DNA of 64,000 bases from JAXDAY01 sp034679345 (lineage in GTDB: Bacteria; Eisenbacteria; RBG-16-71-46; CAIMUX01; VGJL01). Position numbers and translations under genes: made by a program. Positions 43,634 through 52,031 of this stretch are shown here, one piece after another (within the stretch, counting starts at the first letter, position 1; every line of letters begins with the position of its first letter). The DNA lies in assembly GCA_034679345.1 (NCBI GenBank), contig JAXDAY010000013.1:62001-126000 (forward strand), read 5' to 3'. The notes beneath the pieces are model-generated. The model saw only the letters and a list, made by a program, of their open reading frames with translations. It had not been told where the DNA came from and did no database searches.

Positions 43634-44980
43634 TCAGGGCCTCTCGATGCCGTACTTGCGCATCTTGTTGTAGAGAGTGACTCGATCGATCTCCAGAATG
43701 CGCGCCGCCTGCGAGATGTTCCAGCCTGTCTCCTCCAGGACGCGGGCGATGTGGACGCGCTCCAGATCCGAGAGGCTCTTGCCGTTCATCTGCTCTCGCG
43801 AGGCCGCAGAATCGGCGAACGGGAAGTCCTCTCTTTGGATCAGGCCGCGGACGCGCACAACCGCCGCCCTCTCGATGGCGTTCTGCAACTCGCGAACGTT
43901 TCCCGGCCAGGCGCGCTCCATGAGGAGTTCCATCGCCTCAGGCGCAAACCCCTCCAGCTGCCGGTTCATGCTCCGCGCAAGCTTCTGCAGGAAGTGCGCG
44001 GCCAGGACCGGGATGTCCTCGCGCCGCTCGCGTAGCGGAGGGATCGTGATCGTGAAGACGTTCAGCCGATAGTAGAGGTCCTCCCGGAACGACTTCTCCC
44101 GGACCGCCTCCTCGAGATCCCGATTCGTCGCCGCGATCGTGCGAAAATCGACCTGGATGCGCGTGTTCCCGCCCACGCGGTAGATCGCCTTCTCCTCGAG
44201 GACGCGAAGCAGGTCCATCTGGGTCTTCGGACCCACATCGCCGATCTCGTCGAGGAAGAGGGTCCCCCCGTCGGCCATCTCGAACTTCCCCTTGCGCCGG
44301 TACTGCGCGCCCGTGAAAGAGCCCTTCTCATGGCCGAAGAGCTCGCTCTCCAGCACCCCCTCAGGCAGGGCGCCGCAGTTGACGACGACGATCGGCATGT
44401 AGCGGCGGGCACTGTGGGCGTGAATCGCGCGGGCGACCAGCTCCTTTCCGGTTCCGCTCTCGCCGCGGACCAGGACCGTCGAGTCGGTCGCCGCGACCAT
44501 CTGCACCTTCTCGAGCACCTCTCGAACGGCGGAAGAGCTCCCCACGATCTCGGAGAACTGCTCGAGCTCATCCAGACTCCGCTTGAGCTGCTGATTCTCC
44601 TTCTCCAGCCGGCGCTTCTCGACGGCGGCGCGCACCATCTTCTCCAGGGTCTCGGGATCGAAGGGCTTGGTGATATAGTCGTGAGCGCCCTGCTTCATCG
44701 CCTGCACGGCGGTGTCCACCGACGCGTAGGCGGTCATGATGATCACGACGGCATCGGGGTGGGTCTCCCGGATCCGCCCCTGCAGCTCGATTCCGTCCAT
44801 GCCGGGCATCCGGATGTCGATGAGAAAGATGTCCCAGTCGGCCGAGGCGAGCTTCGTCAGGGCCTCCTTGCCGCTGGCGGCCGTGTCGACCACGCATCCC
44901 TCCTCGCGGAACCAGTGCTCGAGGGAGGTTCGAACCACCTGCTCGTCGTCGACGATCAAGATCCTGATCTGCTGGCTCAT
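43634..44980 (-). CDS. NtrC-type sigma-54-dependent response regulator
   Basis: A 448-residue regulator. The receiver (about residues 1-120) has the acidic pocket, the phosphorylated Asp in '[14 protein letters not shown]', the T/S in 'IIMTAYAS' and the Lys in 'YITKPFD'. The AAA+ domain (about 145-375) has Walker A '[12 protein letters not shown]', the loop 'GSFTGA' (a variant of GAFTGA) and '[11 protein letters not shown]'. The Fis-type HTH is at the C-terminus ('[23 protein letters not shown]'-type). The ATG overlaps the histidine kinase stop by four bases. No -24/-12 site was found upstream of its own operon, so the target promoters may lie elsewhere. Confidence 0.94.
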   Translation of the reverse strand: MSQQIRILIVDDEQVVRTSLEHWFREEGCVVDTAASGKEALTKLASADWDIFLIDIRMPGMDGIELQGRIRETHPDAVVIIMTAYASVDTAVQAMKQGAHDYITKPFDPETLEKMVRAAVEKRRLEKENQQLKRSLDELEQFSEIVGSSSAVREVLEKVQMVAATDSTVLVRGESGTGKELVARAIHAHSARRYMPIVVVNCGALPEGVLESELFGHEKGSFTGAQYRRKGKFEMADGGTLFLDEIGDVGPKTQMDLLRVLEEKAIYRVGGNTRIQVDFRTIAATNRDLEEAVREKSFREDLYYRLNVFTITIPPLRERREDIPVLAAHFLQKLARSMNRQLEGFAPEAMELLMERAWPGNVRELQNAIERAAVVRVRGLIQREDFPFADSAASREQMNGKSLSDLERVHIARVLEETGWNISQAARILEIDRVTLYNKMRKYGIERP

Positions 44981-46599
44981 CGATTCTCCGATTCGGTCTC
45001 GGAATCGGGAGGCCGAGGAGGCAAGAGGAAGCGGATCGTCGTCCCCGCTCCCAGGCTCGAGTCGACCTCGACCTTCCCGCCGTGACTCTTCATGATCCCA
45101 TAGACAACCGCCATCCCCAAACCTGCCCCCCCCTCCTTCGTCGTGTAGAATGGCTCGAAGAGGTGCGCGCGAACCTCCTCATCCATCCCCGGGCCCGTGT
45201 CGCAGACTTCGATGATCACTCCCGAATCCGCGCCCGGCCGCGTGCGAACGGTGATCGATCCGTCGTTCTGCATCGCCTCGCACGCGTTGATGAGAACCGC
45301 GACCAGCGCCTGACGGATCTGCTGGGCGTCGCAGACGATTGAGGGAAGATCCGGGGCGTAGTCGAGGTTCAGGGCCAGGCCCTGCAGGTCGATCTGATGG
45401 CGCACGAGCCGGACCGACCCGTCGGTGATCTCATTGACGTCGCACGCCTCCGCCCGGGGTCGTGACGGCCGGGCGAACTGGAGCAGGTTCTTCACGATCT
45501 CCCCGCAGCGGGTCGCTTCCGACTCGATCTGCCCCAGGATCTCCGCCGACTCGGCCGTCTCGCCGGATGCGCCTTCCTTGGCGGGGCCCTGCCGCTCGAG
45601 CCGTCGCAGCAGCAAGCGGGCGAAGGTCCTGATTCCAGCGAGCGGGTTGTTGATCTCGTGCGCGACGATCGCCGCCAGCTTGCCCATGGAGGCGAGGCGC
45701 TCCATCTGCAGGATCTCCTCCTGCACCCGCTGCAGAGCCCGTGTCTTCTCCTCGACGCGCTGCTCCAGGGTCCGGGCCGCGGCTTCGGATTCCTCCCGCG
45801 CCTGGGCCAGCTCCTCGGTCATCCGATTGAACGATTCCGCCAGCTCTCTCAGCTCGTCCCGGGAGTCGAGGGGAATCTGATGCCGCAGATCGCCGGCGGC
45901 GACCCGCTGCGTTCCCAGGATCAAGCGGCGGACCGGCCGGTGGACCATCCGGTAGAAGAGCAGCGTGTAGAGGATCACGAGACCCAGGAGCGTGAGCACG
46001 GTCGAGAGGATCAAGTGCCGCGTCAGCTCCGCCTGGTCCCGGTCGACCGCCCCGAGCGACATCTGCACGTCGAGAACCCCGAGAATCCGCTGTCCATCCG
46101 GATGGACGTGGCAGGGCGCGGTCGAGCAGTCTGCTTCGTTCTCGATCGGCGTGATCAGCCCCAGGATCTGGTGGCCTCCATCCGTACGGAAGATCCGATG
46201 GCGTACCGACGGCGGGAGATCGGGGATCGGCGCGTTGCCCCGGTGGCAGTGGATGCAGGCCTCGGTGGTCGTGTCCACCGCCTGGTCGATCTCGGTGGAG
46301 CGGGTCGAGTAGCGGATGTGGCCCAGCTTGTCGTAGATCCGAATCCGGTCGATTCCAGGCTGCTCGCCGATCGACTGGATGATCTCGAAGATCTCGCGTC
46401 GCTCGTTGCCCAGCATGAAGACGCGCGTGCTGCGCCGGATGACGTCGCTGATCCGATTGGCCGACGAGATCACGGACTGTTCGAGGTGGGACCGGCTCTC
46501 GCGGGCGGTCCACGCCCCGAACAGACCCAGAAAGATCGCGGCGATCGCCGCTACGGTGAGGGATAGCCGGTAGGCAAGTCCGCGCCCCGTCCTTCCCAT
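44977..46599 (-). CDS. Membrane sensor histidine kinase with c-haem motifs in the periplasmic domain
   Basis: A 540-residue kinase. A transmembrane helix (about residues 10-30) leads to a periplasmic domain (about 35-180), which contains 'CIHCH' (CxxCH, about residues 115-119) and 'CSTAPCH' (CX4CH, about 158-164), both haem-c attachment patterns. A second helix (about 190-210), HAMP, coiled coil, HisKA with 'AAIVAHEINNPLAG' (His at about 315) and HATPase with 'DTGPGMDEEV' and 'GGAGLGMAVVYGI' follow. It probably senses redox state or a haem ligand and phosphorylates the adjacent NtrC-type regulator. It overlaps the NrfD-like gene by 49 bases. Confidence 0.92.
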   Translation of the reverse strand: MGRTGRGLAYRLSLTVAAIAAIFLGLFGAWTARESRSHLEQSVISSANRISDVIRRSTRVFMLGNERREIFEIIQSIGEQPGIDRIRIYDKLGHIRYSTRSTEIDQAVDTTTEACIHCHRGNAPIPDLPPSVRHRIFRTDGGHQILGLITPIENEADCSTAPCHVHPDGQRILGVLDVQMSLGAVDRDQAELTRHLILSTVLTLLGLVILYTLLFYRMVHRPVRRLILGTQRVAAGDLRHQIPLDSRDELRELAESFNRMTEELAQAREESEAAARTLEQRVEEKTRALQRVQEEILQMERLASMGKLAAIVAHEINNPLAGIRTFARLLLRRLERQGPAKEGASGETAESAEILGQIESEATRCGEIVKNLLQFARPSRPRAEACDVNEITDGSVRLVRHQIDLQGLALNLDYAPDLPSIVCDAQQIRQALVAVLINACEAMQNDGSITVRTRPGADSGVIIEVCDTGPGMDEEVRAHLFEPFYTTKEGGAGLGMAVVYGIMKSHGGKVEVDSSLGAGTTIRFLLPPRPPDSETESENR

Positions 46600-47750
46600 C
46601 GCTCCTTCGCCTTCGCTTCCTTTCGAACCTCGACCAGGTCATCCGCCGCCTGATGCTCGAAGACCGGAAGGTGTCGCGCCGCCAGGCTGAAGCCCGCGAA
46701 CCCAAGGGCCACGATCATCATCGTGACGGCGACCTCGGTCCATGCAGGAAAATACCCCGCCCGGATCGTCGCTTCCATCCCGGTGATTCCCACGTTCATC
46801 CGGTTGAGGACGAATCCGAGGATGATCAGCACCGCGCCGCCCAACTGCCCGGGGGCGGATGCCCGCACGCGGGAGCTCAGAAGAAGGGCCAAAGGTAGAA
46901 GGACTCCCAATCCCACCTCGAGGAGGAACATCGCTCCCTCCAGACCCGGCCGGAAAGCCAAGGAGAGAGCGCCTCTCTGGAGGAGGTCCAAGATCCGGAG
47001 CAGGGCGTAGGGGATCAAGAGGACCAGCGCCATGCTCGCCAACCCCTCACGGACATGCCTGGGCAGCGCGTGCCCGAAGGCCTGCTGGCTCAGGAACGAT
47101 TCCAGGATGACCATGGCGCACCCCACGGTGACCGCCGAGAGCCAGAAGAGGACCGGCAGGAGCGGGCTGTACCAGAGGGGATGCAGCTTGTTGGGCACGA
47201 TGAGATAAAGCGAACCCAGCGAGGACTGGTGCAGGGTCGAGAGCAGGACGCCCGCGACGACGAAGAACGGCAGCGACCTGCGGACGATTCCGAGCAGCCG
47301 GCGCAACTTGAACCGCTCGAGGACGGCGGGACTGAACTCCACGGCCAGGACGGTCGTGTAGAGCATGACGCACCAGGCGACCTCGAACATCACCGAGTGG
47401 TGGTTCCACATGATGATCGGATGCCAGATGAACCAGGGCCGTCCCAGGTCGACCAGGAGCGCCAGGATGACCAGCACATAGCCCAGGAAGGCGGTCAGGA
47501 TCGCGGGGCGCACCACCGAGTGGTATCGCTTGACGTTGAAGACATGCACGACCGCGGCCATCGTGAATCCGCCCGCCGCCAGGCCGACGCCGCAGAGCAG
47601 GTCGAAGCCGATCCAGAGCCCCCAGGGGAACTCATCGGAGAGGTTCGTCGCCGCGCCCAGCCCCTGGGTGAATCGCAGGACGACCCCATAGATGCCGAGG
47701 GCCACGATGACGGCGAACACGATCTTCCAGAATGTGATCTTGAGCCTCAT
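46551..47750 (-). CDS. NrfD/HybB-type polytopic membrane subunit
   Basis: A 399-residue protein with about ten transmembrane helices. 'FPWGLWIGFDLLCGVGLAAGGF' near the N-terminus, 'DLGRPW' and 'LHQSSLGSLYLI' are typical of the HybB branch of the NrfD/PsrC family, the quinone-reacting subunit of membrane redox complexes. Its ATG overlaps the ferredoxin-like gene by four bases, so the two probably form a complex as in HybA/HybB. No catalytic hydrogenase or molybdoenzyme is encoded nearby. Confidence 0.92.
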   Translation of the reverse strand: MRLKITFWKIVFAVIVALGIYGVVLRFTQGLGAATNLSDEFPWGLWIGFDLLCGVGLAAGGFTMAAVVHVFNVKRYHSVVRPAILTAFLGYVLVILALLVDLGRPWFIWHPIIMWNHHSVMFEVAWCVMLYTTVLAVEFSPAVLERFKLRRLLGIVRRSLPFFVVAGVLLSTLHQSSLGSLYLIVPNKLHPLWYSPLLPVLFWLSAVTVGCAMVILESFLSQQAFGHALPRHVREGLASMALVLLIPYALLRILDLLQRGALSLAFRPGLEGAMFLLEVGLGVLLPLALLLSSRVRASAPGQLGGAVLIILGFVLNRMNVGITGMEATIRAGYFPAWTEVAVTMMIVALGFAGFSLAARHLPVFEHQAADDLVEVRKEAKAKERWEGRGADLPTGYPSP

Positions 47751-48523
47751 CGTCCACCTCCCTCGGCGCTCTCCCGCTCGCGATTCCGTTCCTTCGTCTG
47801 CTCGATCCTCCGGTTGATGATCCAGTAGAGCCCGGAGAGCAGGCTGCCGCCCACCACCACGACGTTGGGCAGTTTCGAGAGGACGGCCTCCGTGTACTCG
47901 TTCATCGCGTGGCTGGGGAGGTTGCCCGGCAAGCCCATTTCGCTGAACGGACGATCCGAGAGGAAGAGCACCGAGGTCCCTCCCCCTTCAACCTCTCCGT
48001 AGACCTGCTGGACATAGAGCTCCGGTTGCTCCCGGATGCGCCGGTGCGCCTCCTCGAGCAACTCCTTGCGCTCGCCGAAGAGGGTCGCCCCCGTGGGGCA
48101 GATCTCCGAGCAAGCGGTGGGAAGCCCCTCCGCGAGGCGAGGCGCGCAGAGCACGCACTTGCGAACTCTTGGGTTGCGCGATTCCCATTCGTAGCGCGGG
48201 ATCTCGTAGGGACAGGCCATCATGCAATAGCGACATCCGATGCACTTGCCTTCATCGTAGAGAACCGGCCCTTCCGCCGTCTTGGAGAAGGCTCCCACCG
48301 GACAGACCGATGCGCAGGTCGGATGCTCGCAGTGCATGCAGAGCTTTCGCACGTAGCGCGTCTCCCCGTCCGCCAGCGGCGTCTCCTGGACGATCGTGTA
48401 CCGATCGCCGGAGAGCCTGGTCTCGTCCGCCTCCGGGAGCATGCCGTTCGCCTCGACGCAGGCTTCCTGGCACGCCCCGCAGCCCACACACTGTGTGATG
48501 TCGATCAGTAGACCCTTCGACAT
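47747..48523 (-). CDS. HybA/DmsB-like ferredoxin with four [4Fe-4S] sites and C-terminal membrane helix
   Basis: A 258-residue iron-sulfur protein. The cysteine motifs are 'CVGCGACQEAC', 'CMHCEHPTCASVC', 'CIGCRYCMMAC' and a fourth made of 'CVLCAPRLAEGLPTACSEIC', which together bind four clusters. No Tat signal peptide is present ('MSKGLLIDITQ'). A helix near residues 215-235 ('VVVGGSLLSGLYWII') may anchor the protein in the membrane. It would relay electrons to or from the adjacent NrfD-like quinol subunit. It is preceded by the two GcvH-like genes on the same transcript. Confidence 0.92.
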   Translation of the reverse strand: MSKGLLIDITQCVGCGACQEACVEANGMLPEADETRLSGDRYTIVQETPLADGETRYVRKLCMHCEHPTCASVCPVGAFSKTAEGPVLYDEGKCIGCRYCMMACPYEIPRYEWESRNPRVRKCVLCAPRLAEGLPTACSEICPTGATLFGERKELLEEAHRRIREQPELYVQQVYGEVEGGGTSVLFLSDRPFSEMGLPGNLPSHAMNEYTEAVLSKLPNVVVVGGSLLSGLYWIINRRIEQTKERNRERESAEGGGR

Positions 48524-48574
48524 TTGTCCCTACCTCCTCCCCAAGCGGCTCGCTTGCCGACCATGGGCCGTCGC

Positions 48575-49228
48575 TCAGGCATCCCGCCGGATGAACTCTT
48601 CGACGACTGCATCCCGGTCCTTGGGCTCGAGGATCCGTAGCAGTCCGCTCGCCAGCTCGCCGCCGTCGGGCAGAGTCATCGCGGGCCGCAGCTGAAGCGT
48701 ATGGAGCATCTCCCGCAGTCGCTGGAACTCGCCCGCCATCCAGGCGGTAGCCTGCTCGGCGATCCGCATCGGACGAATCTCCTCGCCGAGGCGTTCGGGC
48801 TCGATCGAGCAGAGCCAGGAGTCGGGGCTGAGCGTCGCGTCCCCTTCCGGGACCTGAGTCGCCTGGAGCGTCCCAGAGATCGGAGAGGCGATGGGGACTT
48901 CCACGTCGCCAAGCTGGACGCTGAAGAGCGTTTCGCCCCGGGCGATGCGGCGGCCGACCGCCTGGAAGCGGACGACCTCGAGCGGACCCATCAGGCGCTG
49001 CGCGAGCTCGTCGAGCCCCACGCGGACCGAGCCTTTCGGATCGACGGCGACCCACAAGTGGGACGGGTGGACGAAGAGGCCGGCAGGGACTCCGTGGGGC
49101 TGCAACCCTGTCGCCGCGATCGACGCCGGAACCTCGAGCTTGGCCCGCTTCCTCCTCCTCGCGTAGATCACCGCAAGATCGGCGACCAGGAAGAGGGCGA
49201 TCGTGATGATTACGAATAGGGCGACCAT
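48575..49228 (-). CDS. Membrane-anchored GcvH-like protein lacking the lipoyl lysine (copy 1)
   Basis: A 217-residue protein with an N-terminal transmembrane helix (about residues 2-23) followed by a basic stretch. The core has the GcvH fold: 'FVHPSHLWVAVDPKGSVRVGLDELAQRLMGPLE', 'GETLFSVQLGDVEVPIASPISG' and later helices. In lipoylated H proteins the lysine sits in 'ES.KAA.....PVSG'. Here that turn is 'QLGDVEVPIASP', without Lys. It therefore cannot carry lipoate in the standard way. It is the second gene of the operon, 5 bases from copy 2. Its partner is probably the ferredoxin/NrfD pair. Confidence 0.85.
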   Translation of the reverse strand: MVALFVIITIALFLVADLAVIYARRRKRAKLEVPASIAATGLQPHGVPAGLFVHPSHLWVAVDPKGSVRVGLDELAQRLMGPLEVVRFQAVGRRIARGETLFSVQLGDVEVPIASPISGTLQATQVPEGDATLSPDSWLCSIEPERLGEEIRPMRIAEQATAWMAGEFQRLREMLHTLQLRPAMTLPDGGELASGLLRILEPKDRDAVVEEFIRRDA

Positions 49229-49233
49229 GGTCG

Positions 49234-49989
49234 TTACCTTCCTTTCTTCTGACGCGTCGCGGGGTAGAGGAGGATCTCCTCGATCAGCGTGCGCCGCAGG
49301 CTGACATCCAATCGATCGAGGACGGAGGGATCAAAGCTCCCGCCGTCCGGAAGCGTTCCCGTGGCGACGGCTTGCGCCGCCAGGAGTCTGCTGCGCACCT
49401 TCTCGGTCTCCGAACGCATCCAGGCGGCGGCTCGGTGTCCGTAGAGAAGATGCTCCAGGTCTTCGCGCAGGCGTTCCGGCCGCAGCCGCGCGAGCCACAG
49501 CCGGTTCGGGCGCATGCTCGCCGCGCGCTCGGGGGCAGCCCGCAGGGCCCTGTTGCGAGCGACCACCGTGCCGCTCGCGGGCGACGGCAGGACCACGCTG
49601 CCCGCCGGCCCCTCGAAGGTCCACGCAGGCGCATCGCGCAGGATCTCTTCTCCGGGGCGGGGAAGTTTCACGCGGGTCAAAGGACCGAGGATTCGCCGAG
49701 CGAGATCGTCGATGCCCACGCGCACCGTCCCCCCATCCCCGATCCGGACCCACAGGTGACACGCGTGGTAGAACGCCGCGCGAGCCCCTGGGATCGGCAG
49801 CGCTTCACCCGGCGCCGCTTCGGGATGCCCCGCATCCCCGATCGCCGCGGACACAGCTTCGCCGGCCGGCGCATGGCCCTCGCGAAGCGCCAGGTCGACC
49901 AGGCAGTGGTCGCAATCGTATCCGCGGTCGCAGAGTCGGTAGTTGAGAACTCCGGCGGTCATCCAAACGCACTTGTAGAGCGGTTCCAT
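49234..49989 (-). CDS. GcvH-like protein with N-terminal cysteine motif, lacking the lipoyl lysine (copy 2)
   Basis: A 251-residue protein starting at ATG 49989, after GAGGGGA. The frame is open to 50106, but the extra residues lack a ribosome binding site. Four cysteines near the start, in 'YKCVWMTAG' and 'LCDRGYDCDHCLVD', have the spacing CX12CX5CX2C and may bind Zn or Fe-S. The GcvH fold follows (about residues 75-190) with 'HLWVRIGDGGTVRVGIDD' and 'PSPASGTV'. The position of the lipoyl lysine is 'FEGPAGSVVLP', again without Lys. First gene of the eight-gene operon. Confidence 0.82.
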   Translation of the reverse strand: MEPLYKCVWMTAGVLNYRLCDRGYDCDHCLVDLALREGHAPAGEAVSAAIGDAGHPEAAPGEALPIPGARAAFYHACHLWVRIGDGGTVRVGIDDLARRILGPLTRVKLPRPGEEILRDAPAWTFEGPAGSVVLPSPASGTVVARNRALRAAPERAASMRPNRLWLARLRPERLREDLEHLLYGHRAAAWMRSETEKVRSRLLAAQAVATGTLPDGGSFDPSVLDRLDVSLRRTLIEEILLYPATRQKKGR

Positions 49990-50171
49990 ACCTTCCCCTC
50001 CGCAATTCATGTCCGACCATTGAATCGCTGAGCAGGTAGCATGCCCGAGCGTGGAGGATATGTACATATTTTCACAAATACCCACCCACCAAGGGACTAG
50101 CTTCACATGGATTTCGACATGCCGGAGTCCTCATCGATGATAATTTCTACGCCCGCGAACTCTCCGGAGAG

Positions 50172-50199
50172 ATTGTAGCGCTTCTAATGCATGACGCAA
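50172..50199 (-). promoter_or_regulatory. Promoter for the redox/two-component operon
   Basis: On the minus strand TTGCGT, 16 bases, TACAAT gives a leader of about 180 bases before ATG 49989. A weaker second promoter (TTGGTG about 18 bases from TATGTA, 50060-50090 region) lies closer. Between them is an imperfect dyad TGTGA-N6-GTACA that resembles CRP/FNR sites. The region is AT-rich for this genome, and no -24/-12 site is visible. Confidence 0.5.
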
Positions 50200-50250
50200 C
50201 AGATGATTCGCACAAGTTGTAGAATACTAAACCGGGATTGTGGAGAAATG

Positions 50251-50652
50251 CTACATTCCCCCTTGCCCCAGAGCGATGAGCAGCCAGTCGGGGAGTCGAA
50301 TCACTTGGCCCGACGTCCCATCGAGCGGGGCGTGCTGGGTCCAGCCGTCGGCCAAGCAGACGCCATCCCGAAGAATCCGATAGTCGAACCGGAGGCTGCG
50401 AGAGCGGATCTCGGCCAGGCGCGCCTCCACATCAAGCATGTCGTCGTAGCGCGCGGCGCGTCGGAGGCGCAGGTGGGCTTCGACCACCGGGAGGGTCAGT
50501 CCCTTCTCCTCCACCGCCCGGTAGGGCAGGCCGCGCGCGCGAAGCCACTCGGTGCGGCCCACCTCGAACCAAGTGAGGTAGACGCCGTTGTAAGCCACTC
50601 CCATGGCATCGGTGTCGGCATAGCGCACGCGAATGGGATGCCGGTGGGCCAT
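50251..50652 (-). CDS. ybgC: YbgC-type acyl-CoA thioesterase
   Basis: A 133-residue hot-dog-fold protein. 'IRVRYADTDAMGVAYNGVYLTWFEVGRTEWLR' at the N-terminus is the YbgC/4-hydroxybenzoyl-CoA thioesterase signature, with the catalytic Asp in 'DTDAMG'. The rest follows the family, 'RYDDMLDVEARL' and 'FDYRILRDG'. YbgC associates with the Tol-Pal system in many Gram-negatives, but tol genes are not in this window. A GGGAGGG ribosome binding site precedes the ATG. Confidence 0.9.
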   Translation of the reverse strand: MAHRHPIRVRYADTDAMGVAYNGVYLTWFEVGRTEWLRARGLPYRAVEEKGLTLPVVEAHLRLRRAARYDDMLDVEARLAEIRSRSLRFDYRILRDGVCLADGWTQHAPLDGTSGQVIRLPDWLLIALGQGGM

Positions 50653-50705
50653 CTCGTTATTCCCTCCCCTCTTGCCGCGAGACTACCATGAGTGGCATAC
50701 CTTCC

Positions 50706-50734
50706 TTGTAAGCGGCGCGCGCGGCTGTTAGAAT
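50706..50734 (+). promoter_or_regulatory. Sigma-70-type promoter for the redoxin-like gene
   Basis: TTGTAA, 17 bases, TAGAAT on the plus strand, about 55 bases before the ATG at 50791. Confidence 0.6.
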
Positions 50735-50790
50735 TCATACAACGGTAACGCGATGGACGGGACCGGAGAGGGGCCGCAAGAGGAGAGCGA

Positions 50791-51357
50791 ATGCGTCAAC
50801 GCAGCTGGGCATGGGCATTGGGCCTCGGGTGCGCGTTCTTCATGGGCGTTGCGGCGTTGCCGGCCGCGGCCATCCAGGTCGGCGAGCAGGCTCCGAACTT
50901 CACCCTCTACGACCTCGAGGGGATGCCTCACCAGCTCTCCGCCTTCGCGACCCACCCGGTGCTGCTCTTCTTCTTCGGATGCAACGACGATGCTTCGCGC
51001 TCGATCGCCTCGCAGATCCAAGCCTCGATCTACGACACCTACGCATCCCGCGGCCTCTTCCTTCGGGGCATCGAGTGCACGGGATGCGGCAGCTCCGAGA
51101 CGAGCCATTTCCGCACGGAATCGGGGTTGCAGTACCCATTGCTGCTCCACGGCGAAGCCGTCCGCGACGACTACGATGTGCCGGTCAACTCGATCGTGCT
51201 CGTTAGCGGCGAGGGGACGGTCGCCTATTTGGGACTCGGACCGGGGATCGACGCATACGACGAGCCGCGGCTCCAGAGCGCCGTCGAGGAAGTGCTGCGC
51301 GAGGCGAACGACGTGAAGACAATGACCTGGGGTCTGATCCGAAACCTCTACAAGTAG
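50791..51357 (+). CDS. Exported redoxin/AhpC-TSA-like protein without the usual CxxC
   Basis: A 188-residue protein with a signal peptide ('GLGCAFFMGVAALPAAA', cleavage near residue 28). 'VGEQAPNFTLYDLEGMPHQLSAF' is the redoxin N-terminal signature, and 'HPVLLFFFGCNDDASR' occupies the active-site strand-helix position. There the typical WCPPC or TPxC is replaced by 'GCNDDA', leaving a single cysteine. A second pair, 'CTGC', lies about 30 residues later. It is probably periplasmic; thiol peroxidase or disulfide activity is uncertain. Its 3' end overlaps the convergent queC gene by 10 bases. Confidence 0.75.
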   Translation: MRQRSWAWALGLGCAFFMGVAALPAAAIQVGEQAPNFTLYDLEGMPHQLSAFATHPVLLFFFGCNDDASRSIASQIQASIYDTYASRGLFLRGIECTGCGSSETSHFRTESGLQYPLLLHGEAVRDDYDVPVNSIVLVSGEGTVAYLGLGPGIDAYDEPRLQSAVEEVLREANDVKTMTWGLIRNLYK

Positions 51358-52031
51358 CTCCCCGTCCTCGGATCCTCGAACCCCGCCTCCCGGAATCCTT
51401 CCGCTCGCAAGAGGCACGCATCGCAGCGTCCGCACGCCTTGCCGTCCGCATCCGGGTCGTAGCAGCTCGAGGTAAGGGAAAAGTCGACTCCCAGCGCCCG
51501 TCCTAGCCTCACAATCTCGCCCTTGCCCATCCCGAGCAGGGGAGCGCGAATCTCGGCTCCTCTTCCCTCGATCCCGGCGCGCGTCGCCACCCGCGCCAGG
51601 CGATCGAATGCGTCGATGAACTCGGGACGGGCGTCGGGGTAGCCGCCGGCGTCCTGCGCGTGCGCCCCGATGTAGATCGCCTCGGCGCCGAGCGTCTCCG
51701 CCCAGGCCAGGGCGATGGAGAGGAGAATCGTGTTGCGCGCGGGCACATAGGTGGGCGGGATCGAACCGGTCGCGACTGCGGGATCGCGGTCCTTGGGCAC
51801 GATTCCGTCACCGGTGAGGGCCGAACCGCCGAAGGAGGCAAGGTCGAGATCGATGATGCGATGCTCACGCGCCCCGAGAGACCGGGCGATCGCGGCGGCG
51901 CACTCGATCTCGATGGCGTGCCGCTGGCCGTAGCGGAGGGTGAGCGCGTGGGCGTCGCACTCGCGCACGGCGAGGGCCAAGGTGACGGCGGAATCGAGCC
52001 CGCCGCTCAAGAGGACGACTCCTGGACGCAT
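51348..52031 (-). CDS. queC: 7-cyano-7-deazaguanine synthase
   Basis: A 227-residue ATP-dependent nitrile synthetase converting CDG to preQ0 in queuosine synthesis. The N-type PP-loop is 'LLSGGLDSAVTLAL'. 'LRYGQRHAIEIECA', 'IPPTYVPARNTILLS' and the zinc-binding 'SCYDPDADGKACGRCDACLLR' (CX8-9CX2CX2C type) follow. The ATG at 52031 shares one base with the queE stop (TGATG), so translation is coupled. Confidence 0.96.
   Translation of the reverse strand: MRPGVVLLSGGLDSAVTLALAVRECDAHALTLRYGQRHAIEIECAAAIARSLGAREHRIIDLDLASFGGSALTGDGIVPKDRDPAVATGSIPPTYVPARNTILLSIALAWAETLGAEAIYIGAHAQDAGGYPDARPEFIDAFDRLARVATRAGIEGRGAEIRAPLLGMGKGEIVRLGRALGVDFSLTSSCYDPDADGKACGRCDACLLRAEGFREAGFEDPRTGSYL

Noticed and set aside
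50108..50123. GG-N10-GC pair on the plus strand upstream of the redox operon
   Set aside because: Only the GG and GC elements match; the TGGCAC and TTGC contexts are poor, and it points away from the operon.
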